A stretch of 64,000 bases of DNA from Pedobacter sp. SL55. Lineage in GTDB: Bacteria > Bacteroidota > Bacteroidia > Sphingobacteriales > Sphingobacteriaceae. Under the pieces are notes generated by a model. The model was not told the DNA's origin. It was given only the letters and a program-made list of their open reading frames with translations, and searched no databases. Of this stretch, positions 41,246 to 49,632 are shown piece by piece. The first letter of the stretch is position 1; the number at the start of each line of letters is the position of its first letter. The DNA lies in NCBI RefSeq assembly GCF_026625705.1, contig NZ_CP113059.1, forward strand, positions 744,001 to 808,000, given 5' to 3'. Both the position numbers and the translations under genes were made by a program.

Positions 41246-42496
41246 TTATACATGCTTAAAAACAGTCCAATAATAAAACATTGCTGGATAGCTTCGCTTT
41301 AGCTCCTTTATCCATCTGTATGCCCTGGTATAACTATTCCTAAAGCTTTTGTATTTGTTCAACACCCATTTTGCCAACCTGAATTCGAAGTGCCACATCA
41401 ATTTCCGTAGAGCCATAAGATTGAACTTGCCATAATATCGGATAATGCCCGCCATTTGGACATTTAAATGACCTGCGATATCTTGAATATCCAGATCGCT
41501 CCTGTTATGCCATTTCAAACGCCTCCACCCCTCCACAATACGTGTCTGTGATGTTTGGCTAATAGCACACCCATAGCCCAAAAATAGACCTTCCCTCTTG
41601 GAAACTACAGTTCTTGGTTTGAATGTAAAGCCTAGAAAATCAAATTTCTTTGCATAATCTTTTCGCCGCTTTCTTCGATAATCTTGGCAGTAAACCATTT
41701 TCGTCTTTTCCTCATTTAACCCTAGTTTGCACTCCCTTAGCCTACTGCGTACACCATCCAATACTTGTTTCCCTTCTGTTTCTGAAGAACAGTGGATTAT
41801 AATATCATCCGCGTAGCGTACAAAAGCAACTTGTGGATAATACTTGCCCAACCATTTATCTAAAACATAATGCAGAAACAGATTGGCAAGCAGAGGACTT
41901 ATCACACCGCCTTGTGGTGTACCTTTTCCAGCCTTTGGGCTTAATGAACCATCTGCCTGCTGCACTGGACTTTCAAGCCAGCGTTTGATGTACATCTTGG
42001 CCCAACGCTCTTCTACATGAACATCTATCGATTTCATCAGTAAACTGTGGTCTACCTCATCAAAGAAATTACTGATATCCATATCGATTGCCCAAGGGTA
42101 TTGCCGTACGTTTTTCTGCACGGCAGACACTGCCTGATGGGCACCCCTCAGCGGACGGTAACCATACGATTCTTTGGCAAAGACAGCCTCCAAACGGGGC
42201 TCAAGGTAAGTCTTTAAAACCTGTTGGGCAATACGGTCGGATACTGTTGGAATGCCCAAAAATCGCTTCTTACCATTAGCTTTCGGTATTGCGACAGAAC
42301 GGACAGGCTTGGGAAAGTAGCTACCTGAGGATAATCGGTTCCAGATTACATATAGGTTGTTCGATAAATCAGTCTCAAATTCTTCCAAACTTTCTTTATC
42401 TACTCCCGCCGAACCCCTGTTCGATTTTACCTTGCGATAGGCTTCCCGTACCATTTCCATTGTTATGGGTACTGTTGTTGATTTTGTCTCAAACAT
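41246..42496 (-). CDS. ltrA: Group II intron reverse transcriptase/maturase
   Basis: The 416-residue intron-encoded protein copies the intron RNA into DNA and helps it fold. The RT domain (about 10-300) has RSVAIPKANGKKRFLGIPT, GTPQGGVISPLLANL and the catalytic YADD at 228-231. A maturase X domain follows (LGFTFKPRTVV, then about 310-400). No C-terminal HNH endonuclease is present, as in the shorter classes that target replication forks or single-stranded DNA. It lies in domain IV of the intron. Confidence 0.95.
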   Translation of the reverse strand: MFETKSTTVPITMEMVREAYRKVKSNRGSAGVDKESLEEFETDLSNNLYVIWNRLSSGSYFPKPVRSVAIPKANGKKRFLGIPTVSDRIAQQVLKTYLEPRLEAVFAKESYGYRPLRGAHQAVSAVQKNVRQYPWAIDMDISNFFDEVDHSLLMKSIDVHVEERWAKMYIKRWLESPVQQADGSLSPKAGKGTPQGGVISPLLANLFLHYVLDKWLGKYYPQVAFVRYADDIIIHCSSETEGKQVLDGVRSRLRECKLGLNEEKTKMVYCQDYRRKRRKDYAKKFDFLGFTFKPRTVVSKREGLFLGYGCAISQTSQTRIVEGWRRLKWHNRSDLDIQDIAGHLNVQMAGIIRYYGKFNLMALRKLMWHFEFRLAKWVLNKYKSFRNSYTRAYRWIKELKRSYPAMFYYWTVFKHV

Positions 42497-43038
42497 TTAA
42501 TCCTCCTCTTTGCAGAGTTGTTATAACATTATTAACCTGTATAATTGATGCCCTTCGCTCCATCTCCATTACAGAAAATTCATCACTACTACGGCATCAT
42601 CCGCCATCCATAACGGCATCGCTTTTCAGCCTTACAGGTATTGCCTGCTTGTGCATTTCGCTTTATATCCAATATGGACTTCCCGTGTTCCGGATAAAAG
42701 CCTGGATAAGGGTCATGCCACCTCTATAACGATTGCCTTGTAGCCAGTAGGCAAGTAGCCGCTACAATCCTCATCAGCCCTTAAGAAAACCGACTTTTGG
42801 CAATGGGTATCTCTATCTCATTACTTCATCGATGGTTCATTTGCATTCATCTCCCTTATCCGTACCTGACCAGTCCTGCTGGCCTTTTCCCCTTTCCGTT
42901 CAATACCATCGAATTACTCCTTTAGCACCGAGGGGCGGTTTACAGCCTCCGCTTGCACAACGACTGTGATGGACCTACCATCATCTTCTATCCAACATTG
43001 AAGAATAAATACAACCTTATTATTCATTCACGGCACAC

Positions 43039-43053
43039 CTTAAGCCAGACAGG
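43039..43053. repeat. Outer part of the right REP arm, beyond the intron
   Basis: CCTGTCTGGCTTAAG on the minus strand, identical over 15 bases to 40418-40432 in the left arm. It marks the outer limit of the transposase element on this side, 14 bp from the stop of the truncated DUF4369 gene. Confidence 0.7.
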
Positions 43054-43067
43054 TTAGACAACAAACT

Positions 43068-43694
43068 CTAGAGGTTTTTTATTCTCTTTAGTGTTTCAAG
43101 TCCATATTCCGATTGCTTAATTTTATTCGATAATTTATCATATAGCCCTTGAAAATTTAATTGATCGAAAATCGGCAGATGTTTTAGTGGCAATATCCCT
43201 CTAATAAGCAATAATGAAATTGGAGAATCACGATGAGAGTCTATAAACTGCTCATATTTCAATTCATGACCAGCTAAGTTCATCTCATCATAGTCTTTAT
43301 TTAACTCACAGCCCTCCACTTTTGCATTTTTAATATCAGCATCAGTAGTGACATTTATTGTGTGCCTCCCTAGTATAATCATCCGATATTGTCGATCTAT
43401 CTGCTTCTCTATGATTTCTCTTTGGTTAATGAACTTAGCCGCAGAATCATTACTAAGGAATATAAACCCTACATTAAAATCCTTTTTATATAAAATAATT
43501 TCCCCAGTAAATTCAAATCGCCGATTTTCCAATTTAACTCTTAATAATTTTTTTGTATCACTTTGGTATAAATAAGCATATTGGTAATTAGTATTACCTA
43601 TCAAAGCACCTTTAATTCGAAAAGTTAACTCATCCGCTTTAGCGCATATCACGGATAGCAGAAATAAAACGATAATACATATTTTCCTAAGCAT
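43068..43694 (-). CDS. DUF4369 protein, probably a TlpA homologue that has lost its thioredoxin domain
   Basis: The 208 residues have a signal peptide (about 1-20, LFLLSVICAKA) and a DUF4369 beta domain (about 21-120: DELTFRIKGALIGNTNYQYA). A helical linker follows, ending YDKLSNKIKQSEYGLETLKR. In TlpA homologues this linker leads straight into the redoxin domain, but here a TAG stop and then the REP/intron element follow. I read it as a TlpA gene truncated by the mobile element. It follows peptide precursor D, repeating the peptide-thioredoxin order of the 8-11 kb locus. Confidence 0.72.
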   Translation of the reverse strand: MLRKICIIVLFLLSVICAKADELTFRIKGALIGNTNYQYAYLYQSDTKKLLRVKLENRRFEFTGEIILYKKDFNVGFIFLSNDSAAKFINQREIIEKQIDRQYRMIILGRHTINVTTDADIKNAKVEGCELNKDYDEMNLAGHELKYEQFIDSHRDSPISLLLIRGILPLKHLPIFDQLNFQGLYDKLSNKIKQSEYGLETLKRIKNL

Positions 43695-43752
43695 ACTCTT
43701 ATTTTTTGATAAATAAAATTTGTGACAGGGGTGTACCCTATCACTTTAACCA

Positions 43753-43987
43753 TTAGACAGGCCTCGTTTCTGAACAAATATAATTGCAAAAATCCGCTAG
43801 CCCATCAAATACTACTTGGTATTCTTGATCAGTATGTCCAGCTTGCCCAGTCTGCGATGAATAATGTACGTAGCATTCAAATGATGTCATTCCATTACAC
43901 CAGTCTCCCGTATAATTTCCATTACCCAGTGAGGCCCCCCATCACTTTCTTCATTTCTGCTCTACTCAATTGATTTAATTTGTTCAT
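43753..43987 (-). pseudogene. Frameshifted double-glycine Cys-rich peptide precursor (copy D)
   Basis: From the ATG at 43987 the frame reads MNKLNQLSRAEMKKVMGG and stops three codons later (LTG, TAA). The adjacent frame runs open to the TAA at 43753-43755 with a core containing four cysteines (GDWCNGM, FECYVHYSS, ADFCNYIC). The switch point is the six-G run that encodes GG. With one G fewer the product is a continuous 77-residue precursor (MGASLGNG...). With two more, the GG is kept (MGGAS). Copy B has a six-G run at the same site, in frame. Confidence 0.72.
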
Positions 43988-43994
43988 TTTTTTA

Positions 43995-44002
43995 TAACTT
44001 TA
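43995..44002 (+). promoter_or_regulatory. -7 box of plus-strand RNA element D
   Basis: TAACTTTA (seven of eight with TAnnTTTG), 12 nt before the first stem, placed as in copies A-C. Confidence 0.4.
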
Positions 44003-44008
44003 GTTTTA

Positions 44009-44109
44009 AGTTTTGTAGACCTTCCACGCTGGTCTGCTTACGGCGATACCAAAAACGTTGGCATTCGTTTTAAGGCAGTTTCGCTTGCAATCGTGCTGCC
44101 TTATTTTTT
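44009..44109 (+). ncRNA. Conserved three-stem small RNA, copy D (most diverged)
   Basis: The stems are at 44015-44037 (GTAGACC/GGTCTGC), 44046-44064 (ATACCAA/TTGGCAT) and 44072-44102 (AAGGCAG/CTGCCTT), then TTATTTTTT. Primary sequence differs from copies A-C in most stem positions, yet all three stems are kept. Paired changes occur throughout stems two and three. The loop words CCACGCT and CTTGCAA and the linker GCTTACGGCG are unchanged. This is the strongest evidence that the element works as a folded RNA. Confidence 0.65.
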
Positions 44110-44222
44110 AAAAGCTTTTTATAAAACTAAACAACTCATTTTCTCAGCAAAAATTTTTAATGAATAAAATTATTCCTATTGGTTGAAAATTTATAGCTAC
44201 CTTAATAGAAAACCTATCGCTT

Positions 44223-44288
44223 ATGAACATACTCAATAAATTAAACCGTAAGGAAATGAGAACCATTTATGGCGGTTGCGAAGAATAA
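44223..44288 (+). CDS. Short double-glycine leader ORF fused in frame, through a TAA, to the XRE gene
   Basis: MNILNKLNRKEMRTIYGG-CEE is 21 codons ending in TAA at 44286-44288. The leader resembles the GG leaders of this locus (NKL-R-EM-x-GG). The next codon (TAC) continues in the same frame into the helix-turn-helix protein. With only three residues after GG it cannot be a normal precursor. It looks like a leader fragment joined to a regulator that lost its own start. Confidence 0.5.
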   Translation: MNILNKLNRKEMRTIYGGCEE

Positions 44289-44576
44289 TACATTCGCCGC
44301 TATAGAGATGAACGATGCCTAAGCCAAGAATACATGGCTTCGAAGTTAGGCATTAGCCAAAGCACTTATCAAAAAATAGAAACGGGTAGAGTTAATGTAA
44401 CTAAAGAGCGTTTGATAGAAATAGCAAATATCTTAGGAAAAGAAATGGAAGATTTTTTGCCCAATAGTAGAAAAAACACCATAGATAAAAGTGATATAGA
44501 CGCTTTAAAAGAAATTATCGCTTTACAAGCTACAGAAATAAAAGAACTTAAACTTCTGCTAAGTCAAAAAGCTTAG
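44289..44576 (+). CDS. XRE-family HTH regulator, 5' end lost or altered
   Basis: The HTH family normally starts about 20 residues before QEYMASKLGISQSTYQKIE. Here YIRRYRDERCLSQEYMASKL is readable from 44289, but the codon before it is TAA and there is no ATG until 44334, which would drop half of helix 1. The rest (TGRVNVTKERLIEIANILGK and a coiled C-terminus) looks intact. Translation may start at 44334 or at a near-cognate codon. It lies next to the degraded peptide locus D and may be its former regulator. Confidence 0.65.
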   Translation, partial: YIRRYRDERCLSQEYMASKLGISQSTYQKIETGRVNVTKERLIEIANILGKEMEDFLPNSRKNTIDKSDIDALKEIIALQATEIKELKLLLSQKA

Positions 44577-44649
44577 TCTTCGACAGGCTCAGGCTGACAC
44601 ACCAACAAACGTAGTTTCCCCAATCCGTTAAATTTCACTAACTTGTATC

Positions 44650-45348
44650 ATGTTTGCCTTAAAACGTTATACAGAAGATTTAATCAATTTACTTTTCCCC
44701 GACCTATGTAACGGTTGCGGAAAACTGTTGTATCGTGGCGAAAAAGATATCTGTACCAAATGTCTTTACGATTTGCCCTATACAGATTTTCATTTGTATG
44801 AAGACAATTTGGTAGCCAAGCAGCTTTGGGGGCGCCTACCCTTAAATGCGGCCATGGCTATGCTATATTTTAAGAAAGGCACCAAAGTGCAAAACCTTAT
44901 GCACAGCTTAAAGTATAAAGGCAAAACAGAGGTGGGTATTACTTTAGGAAAGCTGCTTGCCCAAAAACTCTCGCAAAGCGAATTTTATGCAGATATTGAC
45001 ATGATTGTTCCTGTACCCCTGCATCAAAAAAAATTAAGACAAAGAGGTTACAACCAAAGTGAGTATATTGCAACTGGTTTGGCTACAGCACTTGATCTAT
45101 CAGTAAGTACAACACATTTATTGAGAAACAAGGCTACAGAAACACAAACCAAAAAAGCAAGATATACCCGCTATGAAAATATGCAGGATGTTTTTAGCGT
45201 TAAAAACGAAACTGAGTTGTTAAACAAGCACATTCTTTTAGTAGACGACGTAATTACCACTGGCGCTACTTTAGAAGCTTGCGGAAATACTTTGCTTAAC
45301 CACGGAATTAAAAAATTAAGTATAGCTGCCGTAGCATTTGCAGAATAA
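44650..45348 (+). CDS. ComF-family phosphoribosyltransferase-like protein
   Basis: The 232 residues have an N-terminal zinc-ribbon-like part (CNGCGKLLY, CTKCLYDLP) and a PRTase fold with VPVPLHQKKLRQRGYNQSEY and the PRPP loop HILLVDDVITTGATLEAC. ComF proteins are linked to DNA uptake in other bacteria. The ATG lies a few bases after TAACTTG. The gene overlaps the next ORF by one base (TAATG). Confidence 0.92.
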   Translation: MFALKRYTEDLINLLFPDLCNGCGKLLYRGEKDICTKCLYDLPYTDFHLYEDNLVAKQLWGRLPLNAAMAMLYFKKGTKVQNLMHSLKYKGKTEVGITLGKLLAQKLSQSEFYADIDMIVPVPLHQKKLRQRGYNQSEYIATGLATALDLSVSTTHLLRNKATETQTKKARYTRYENMQDVFSVKNETELLNKHILLVDDVITTGATLEACGNTLLNHGIKKLSIAAVAFAE

Positions 45349-46730
45349 TGAAATATACAATCCTAGTTTTACTTGCCTTGCTTACCTTATCTTTTGCTGC
45401 TTGCAATAAAGATGAGGACATTACTTTTGACCCCAATGTAAAGCTTAGTTTTTCTACAGACAGTGTTTTGTTCGATACCGTATTTACTTCTATAGGCTCT
45501 ACCGTACGAAGATTTAAAGTATTTAACTATAACGAAAAAGCCATCAATCTTGATGAAATCAAACTAGGTGGCGGTGCCAACTCTCCTTTCCTCGTAAACG
45601 TAAATGGCCAGCAAATGGCAAATGGTAAAAACGTTAAAATTAATGGAAAAGATTCGATTAACGTTTTGGTGCGTGTAAACATTAACCCCACACTAGCCAA
45701 CCAGCCCTTTATTGTAGAAGACTCTATCCTTTTGTTTTTTAACGGAAAGAAAGAGAAAATCCCATTGGTAGCTTATGGGCAAAATGCAGTTTTTGTGAAC
45801 AACGCCACCATTAATAGTAATACTACTTGGGATAGCCAATTGCCTTACATTATCTACAACTCGGTTACCGTAGCAGAAAACACCACCCTTACCATTGCTG
45901 CTGGTACAAGAGTGCTGTTTCATAACGGCTCTACCATGAATGTAAAAGGAACCTTGACGGCAATAGGCACCAAAAAAGACAGTATTTTGTTTGCCAGCGA
46001 CAGAACAGAGCGTATTTATGAAGAGGAGCCCGGCCAGTGGAATGGTATCCATTTTTATGGCAGCAGCAAAAACTCCATCATTAACCACGCCACCATCAAA
46101 AACGGCATTGCTGGTATTACCGTAGATTCACTTTCTTCTAACACCAACCCTAAACTGGTATTGGCTAACACGGTAGTAAAAAATATGCAGGTAGTAGGCC
46201 TTTTAGGCTATCATACCGATTTGGCAGCTTACAATAACCTTTTTCATAACTGTGGACAATACTTAATTTATGGCATTGGCGGTGGTAATTACGATTTGGC
46301 ACAGAATACCTTTGGTGCTTACAACTATAGTTTTGCCCGTAGAACCTCGGCCGTTCATTTATCAGACTTCATTAGCAGTACAGAGTTTGGAGCATTAAAA
46401 GCAACGCTAAGCAATAACATCATTTGGGGCAGCTTAGAAGACGAGCTAACCATCGAAAAGAAATCTGCGGCCACATCGTTAATTGAGCTTAAAAACAACT
46501 TAATTAAAACCACTAAGGCAGAGTTTAGCGGAAATGGAAATTTAATCAATGCAGACCCGCTGTTTATCAACCCACGGCAAGGAAACTTTAAGATTAGCGA
46601 AAACAGCCCCGCGAAAAATAAAGGCATCAACTTAAGTCAGCATCCTTATTTCTCTACCTACCTAAGTAAAGACATCTTAGAAAAAGAAAGAATATTCCCT
46701 TCTGAATTAGGCTGTTACGAGGATAATTAA
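45348..46730 (+). CDS. Surface or periplasmic lipoprotein with right-handed beta-helix repeats
   Basis: The 460 residues have a lipoprotein signal (LALLTLSFAAC, Cys19), an Ig-like region (about 25-140: VLFDTVFTSIGSTVRRFKVF) and a parallel beta-helix (about 160-440: repeated N-x-I/V patterns, for example SIINHATIKNGIAGITVDSL). Its start overlaps the comF stop by one base, so it is translationally coupled. The enzymatic role, if any, is unclear. Similar lipoproteins in this phylum are annotated only as hypothetical. Confidence 0.78.
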   Translation: MKYTILVLLALLTLSFAACNKDEDITFDPNVKLSFSTDSVLFDTVFTSIGSTVRRFKVFNYNEKAINLDEIKLGGGANSPFLVNVNGQQMANGKNVKINGKDSINVLVRVNINPTLANQPFIVEDSILLFFNGKKEKIPLVAYGQNAVFVNNATINSNTTWDSQLPYIIYNSVTVAENTTLTIAAGTRVLFHNGSTMNVKGTLTAIGTKKDSILFASDRTERIYEEEPGQWNGIHFYGSSKNSIINHATIKNGIAGITVDSLSSNTNPKLVLANTVVKNMQVVGLLGYHTDLAAYNNLFHNCGQYLIYGIGGGNYDLAQNTFGAYNYSFARRTSAVHLSDFISSTEFGALKATLSNNIIWGSLEDELTIEKKSAATSLIELKNNLIKTTKAEFSGNGNLINADPLFINPRQGNFKISENSPAKNKGINLSQHPYFSTYLSKDILEKERIFPSELGCYEDN

Positions 46731-46800
46731 AAAATATTAACTTTTTAAAAACTTTTACCCACGCTATTCGTTTATTATACCGAGAGCGTTAATTTAGATG

Positions 46801-46840
46801 GTAAGGGTCGATAGTTCCACTCGGAATATCGGCCCTTTAC
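46801..46840. terminator. Bidirectional hairpin between convergent genes
   Basis: GTAAGGG and CCCTTTAC are the outer arms, with CGATA/TATCG and TTCC/GGAA inside, giving a long imperfect stem between the lipoprotein and the hybrid kinase, whose 3' ends face each other. Confidence 0.65.
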
Positions 46841-46841
46841 T

Positions 46842-49616
46842 TTAAATCAAAAATCGGGATAAAACCTTTTTAATCTCTGTAGGGCTAAAAGGTTTCAGCA
46901 CGTGCCCATTCATTCCGCTTTCTTTGAACTTGCTTTCCTCGTTATGCAGGGTTGATGCCGTAAGAGCTACAATAGGCAGGTTTTTGTAGTATTCCTCTTC
47001 CATACCTCGTATAATGGTAGTGGTTTCGAAACCAGTAATACCAGGCATTTTAATATCCATAAAAACTAAATCGTACTTGTTTTTGGTAATAGATGCTATA
47101 GCTTTATAGCCATCTGATGCGAAATCGATATTCAATCCCCATTTCATTAAAATACGTTTAGCTATCAGGATATTGATTTCGTTATCATCCACAATCAAAA
47201 TACGTTTTCCTTCAAAAGCTACAGGTTTTATGCTCTTTTGTGAGTCTACTTGCCAAATCTTATCAAACTTAATCACAAAAGAAAACGAGGTTCCCTCTCC
47301 TTCTAAACTATCTACCTTAATTTCAGATTGGTATAATTTCAAGAGCTTTTTGGTAATAGCTAAACCCAAACCAGTACCGCCATATTTCGCAGAGATATCT
47401 GCTCTGGCCTGCGTAAAAGTTTCAAATATGTAGTCTTTCTTATCAGAAGGAATACCTATACCGTTATCCTTCACTTCAAAATAAATAGCTATGCTACTAT
47501 CGTTCTGATGTTGAGCTTTTACCGACAATTCTACCTTGCCCTTAGTAGTAAACTTGATGGCATTGCCCAATAAGTTCATCAATACCTGATAAAGTCTTGT
47601 TTGATCTGCCAATACCAAACTTGGAATTTGCTTGTCGAAATTTAGGCCCAGGACATTTTGCTGTTTGTTAGCATTAATTTGTAACGAGCTAATGATATCG
47701 GTACATAAAACCTGAAGATTGACCGGCAGAAATTCTAAGTGAAGATTGCCAGTTTCTATTTTGGTAAAATCAAGCACATCGTTAATGATATTCAACAAGT
47801 TCTCTCCAGAAAATTTTAAGATATTAAGATCTTCTATTTGAGATGTTTTAGGTTCATTTTCGATGAGCAGGTGCGTCATACCAATAATGGCATTTAGCGG
47901 CGTGCGTATTTCGTGGCTCATTACCGACAAAAACATTTCCTTTGCTTCGCTAAGCTGCAAGGCCTGTTCTTTGGCTTGTATGATATCTCTTTCTACTTGT
48001 TTGCGTTCGGTGATATCGGTAATTAATTCGATATACCGCTCTACCTTGCCCTTACTGTTAATAATGGGTGTATTAGCTACAGACAACCAAATAGAAGTGC
48101 CGTCTTTTTTTTGCGCTAAAACTTCAATAGAAAATGATTTTTGGTTCTCAGATGCTGCCCTTGCACTTAAAATTACCTGCCTATCGGTTTCATCAGTAGA
48201 AAGCACATCGCCCAGCATTTTACCCGAAAGTTCGGCAGAAGCATACCCGATAAGTAGCTCCAAAGCGGTGTTAACCCAAGTAATTGCCCCCTCCTCATTA
48301 CAAATGGCTACTCCAGTATTTGTTTTGCTGGCCACCGTAGAAAGTATTTCTAACTCTTGCGCTGCTTTTTTCTTCTCGGTTATATCGATGATGATCTCAA
48401 TCTCGGTTTCTACTTCGCCATCGGCACTGAGAATAATGGTACTGTAAATAGAGAGCCAAATCTTCTTTTTGTCCTTTCGGTAGGCTAGGATATCTACGGT
48501 AAAAGATTTTTTCTCGTTGGTAAGCTTTCGGGCTTCCTCAACTACAGACCAATCTGTTTCTGGCCCCCTAATTAAATCGCCGAGTGGTTTGCCCTGAATA
48601 TCTTGCAAAGTAAAACCGGTAATTTCGGTAAAAGCATCGTTTGCCCAGCTTACCCGGTTATAATTATCGCTAATTACCACGCCATTGTTTACCTTACTTG
48701 CTACAAAAGATAAATTTGTTAGCTCGGCAATTAAGCGTTTACGTTCGGTTATGTCTCTTCCATAACTGTACCAGCGATCTTCTTTAGACACCATGCTCCA
48801 GCTTAACCATTTTACTTGGCCAGCTTTATCTACCACACGAAAATCTAATGTAAACTCTTTTTCTCCTAACTTTAAACCTTCTTCTATGTGGTTAATGATT
48901 TTTAAAACATCTTCTGGGTAACAAAAGCTCCACATACTTCTGCCAAGCACTTCTTCTCTTTTGTAGCCCAACAATCTGTAAGCTGCTTGGTTGGTAAATA
49001 CGATATCGCCATTTCTATTTAAAATACAGTGAATTTCTGGCGAGGCTTCAAAGACATTGATAAATTCTTCGGAGCGTTGCGTTTGCTTTGCCAGTTGCAA
49101 ATTTTTTCGCCTTAAAGATAAATGCGTTATAATTTGTTGCGAAAGTGTCTGTAAGGCTTCGATTTGTGAAGAGTTTAGGCTTCTCTCAATATCATCTACT
49201 ACACAAAGACAGCCTAAAGGGAAACCCTCAGTATCAACCAAAGGCACACTGGCATAAAAAACGATTTTATCCTCAGAATATAACAATAGACTGCCTTTAA
49301 AATCTGGGCTTTCGTGAATATTAGGTGTAATGTAAACCTCGTTGGCATACATTGCAAACTGACAGATGCTACCGTCTCTGTTGAAGACACGTTCTTTGGT
49401 AACCAGCCCATACGAAGCCTTAAACACAATGTTTTCTTGATCAACAAAGGTAATATAGGCTTTTGGGGTAGCCGCAATTTGCGCTGCTAATTTTACCAGA
49501 TTGTCTAACTCATTGTTAAGCCCTTCTCCAAGCACATCATAAGCGTACAGTGCCGCTAAGCGCTGTTCCTCAACCTGCAAATTTGGAGAAGGGACATTAA
49601 GCATAATAGTTAGCAA
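46842..49616 (-). CDS. Hybrid histidine kinase: GAF-PAS-PAS-PAS-HisKA-HATPase-receiver
   Basis: The 924-residue soluble phosphorelay kinase has GAF (about 15-170), three PAS/PAC units (about 180-300, 300-425, 425-545, each ending in DITERK or DITEKK), HisKA with His in SVMSHEIRTPLNAI, HATPase (NLLGNAIKFTTKG, DNGIGIPSDK, GGTGLGLAITKKL) and a receiver with Asp in LVFMDIKMPG. There are no membrane helices, so it senses a cytosolic signal such as redox, light or a ligand. The Met at residue 5 is an alternative start. No regulator with a DNA-binding domain is next to it. Confidence 0.93.
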   Translation of the reverse strand: MLTIMLNVPSPNLQVEEQRLAALYAYDVLGEGLNNELDNLVKLAAQIAATPKAYITFVDQENIVFKASYGLVTKERVFNRDGSICQFAMYANEVYITPNIHESPDFKGSLLLYSEDKIVFYASVPLVDTEGFPLGCLCVVDDIERSLNSSQIEALQTLSQQIITHLSLRRKNLQLAKQTQRSEEFINVFEASPEIHCILNRNGDIVFTNQAAYRLLGYKREEVLGRSMWSFCYPEDVLKIINHIEEGLKLGEKEFTLDFRVVDKAGQVKWLSWSMVSKEDRWYSYGRDITERKRLIAELTNLSFVASKVNNGVVISDNYNRVSWANDAFTEITGFTLQDIQGKPLGDLIRGPETDWSVVEEARKLTNEKKSFTVDILAYRKDKKKIWLSIYSTIILSADGEVETEIEIIIDITEKKKAAQELEILSTVASKTNTGVAICNEEGAITWVNTALELLIGYASAELSGKMLGDVLSTDETDRQVILSARAASENQKSFSIEVLAQKKDGTSIWLSVANTPIINSKGKVERYIELITDITERKQVERDIIQAKEQALQLSEAKEMFLSVMSHEIRTPLNAIIGMTHLLIENEPKTSQIEDLNILKFSGENLLNIINDVLDFTKIETGNLHLEFLPVNLQVLCTDIISSLQINANKQQNVLGLNFDKQIPSLVLADQTRLYQVLMNLLGNAIKFTTKGKVELSVKAQHQNDSSIAIYFEVKDNGIGIPSDKKDYIFETFTQARADISAKYGGTGLGLAITKKLLKLYQSEIKVDSLEGEGTSFSFVIKFDKIWQVDSQKSIKPVAFEGKRILIVDDNEINILIAKRILMKWGLNIDFASDGYKAIASITKNKYDLVFMDIKMPGITGFETTTIIRGMEEEYYKNLPIVALTASTLHNEESKFKESGMNGHVLKPFSPTEIKKVLSRFLI

Positions 49617-49632
49617 TAACTATCTAATATAG

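Larger units (their letters stand above)
41158..43038 (-). mobile_element. Group II intron, 1881 bp, inserted in a REP arm
   Basis: The 5' end GTGTGCCGTG starts at 43038 (minus) and the 3' end ...CCTACTCGAC is at 41158. Both fit group II rules (GUGYG start, AY end). The ends are fixed independently: the flanks CCTGTCTGGCTTAAG and CATTT line up with the uninterrupted left REP arm at 40418-40437. The region 42497-43038 holds RNA domains I-III without a gene. Domain IV encodes the reverse transcriptase. Domain V and a short domain VI (GGGC-TGAAAT-GCCC) close the element. All parts look intact, so it may still splice and move. Confidence 0.88.
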
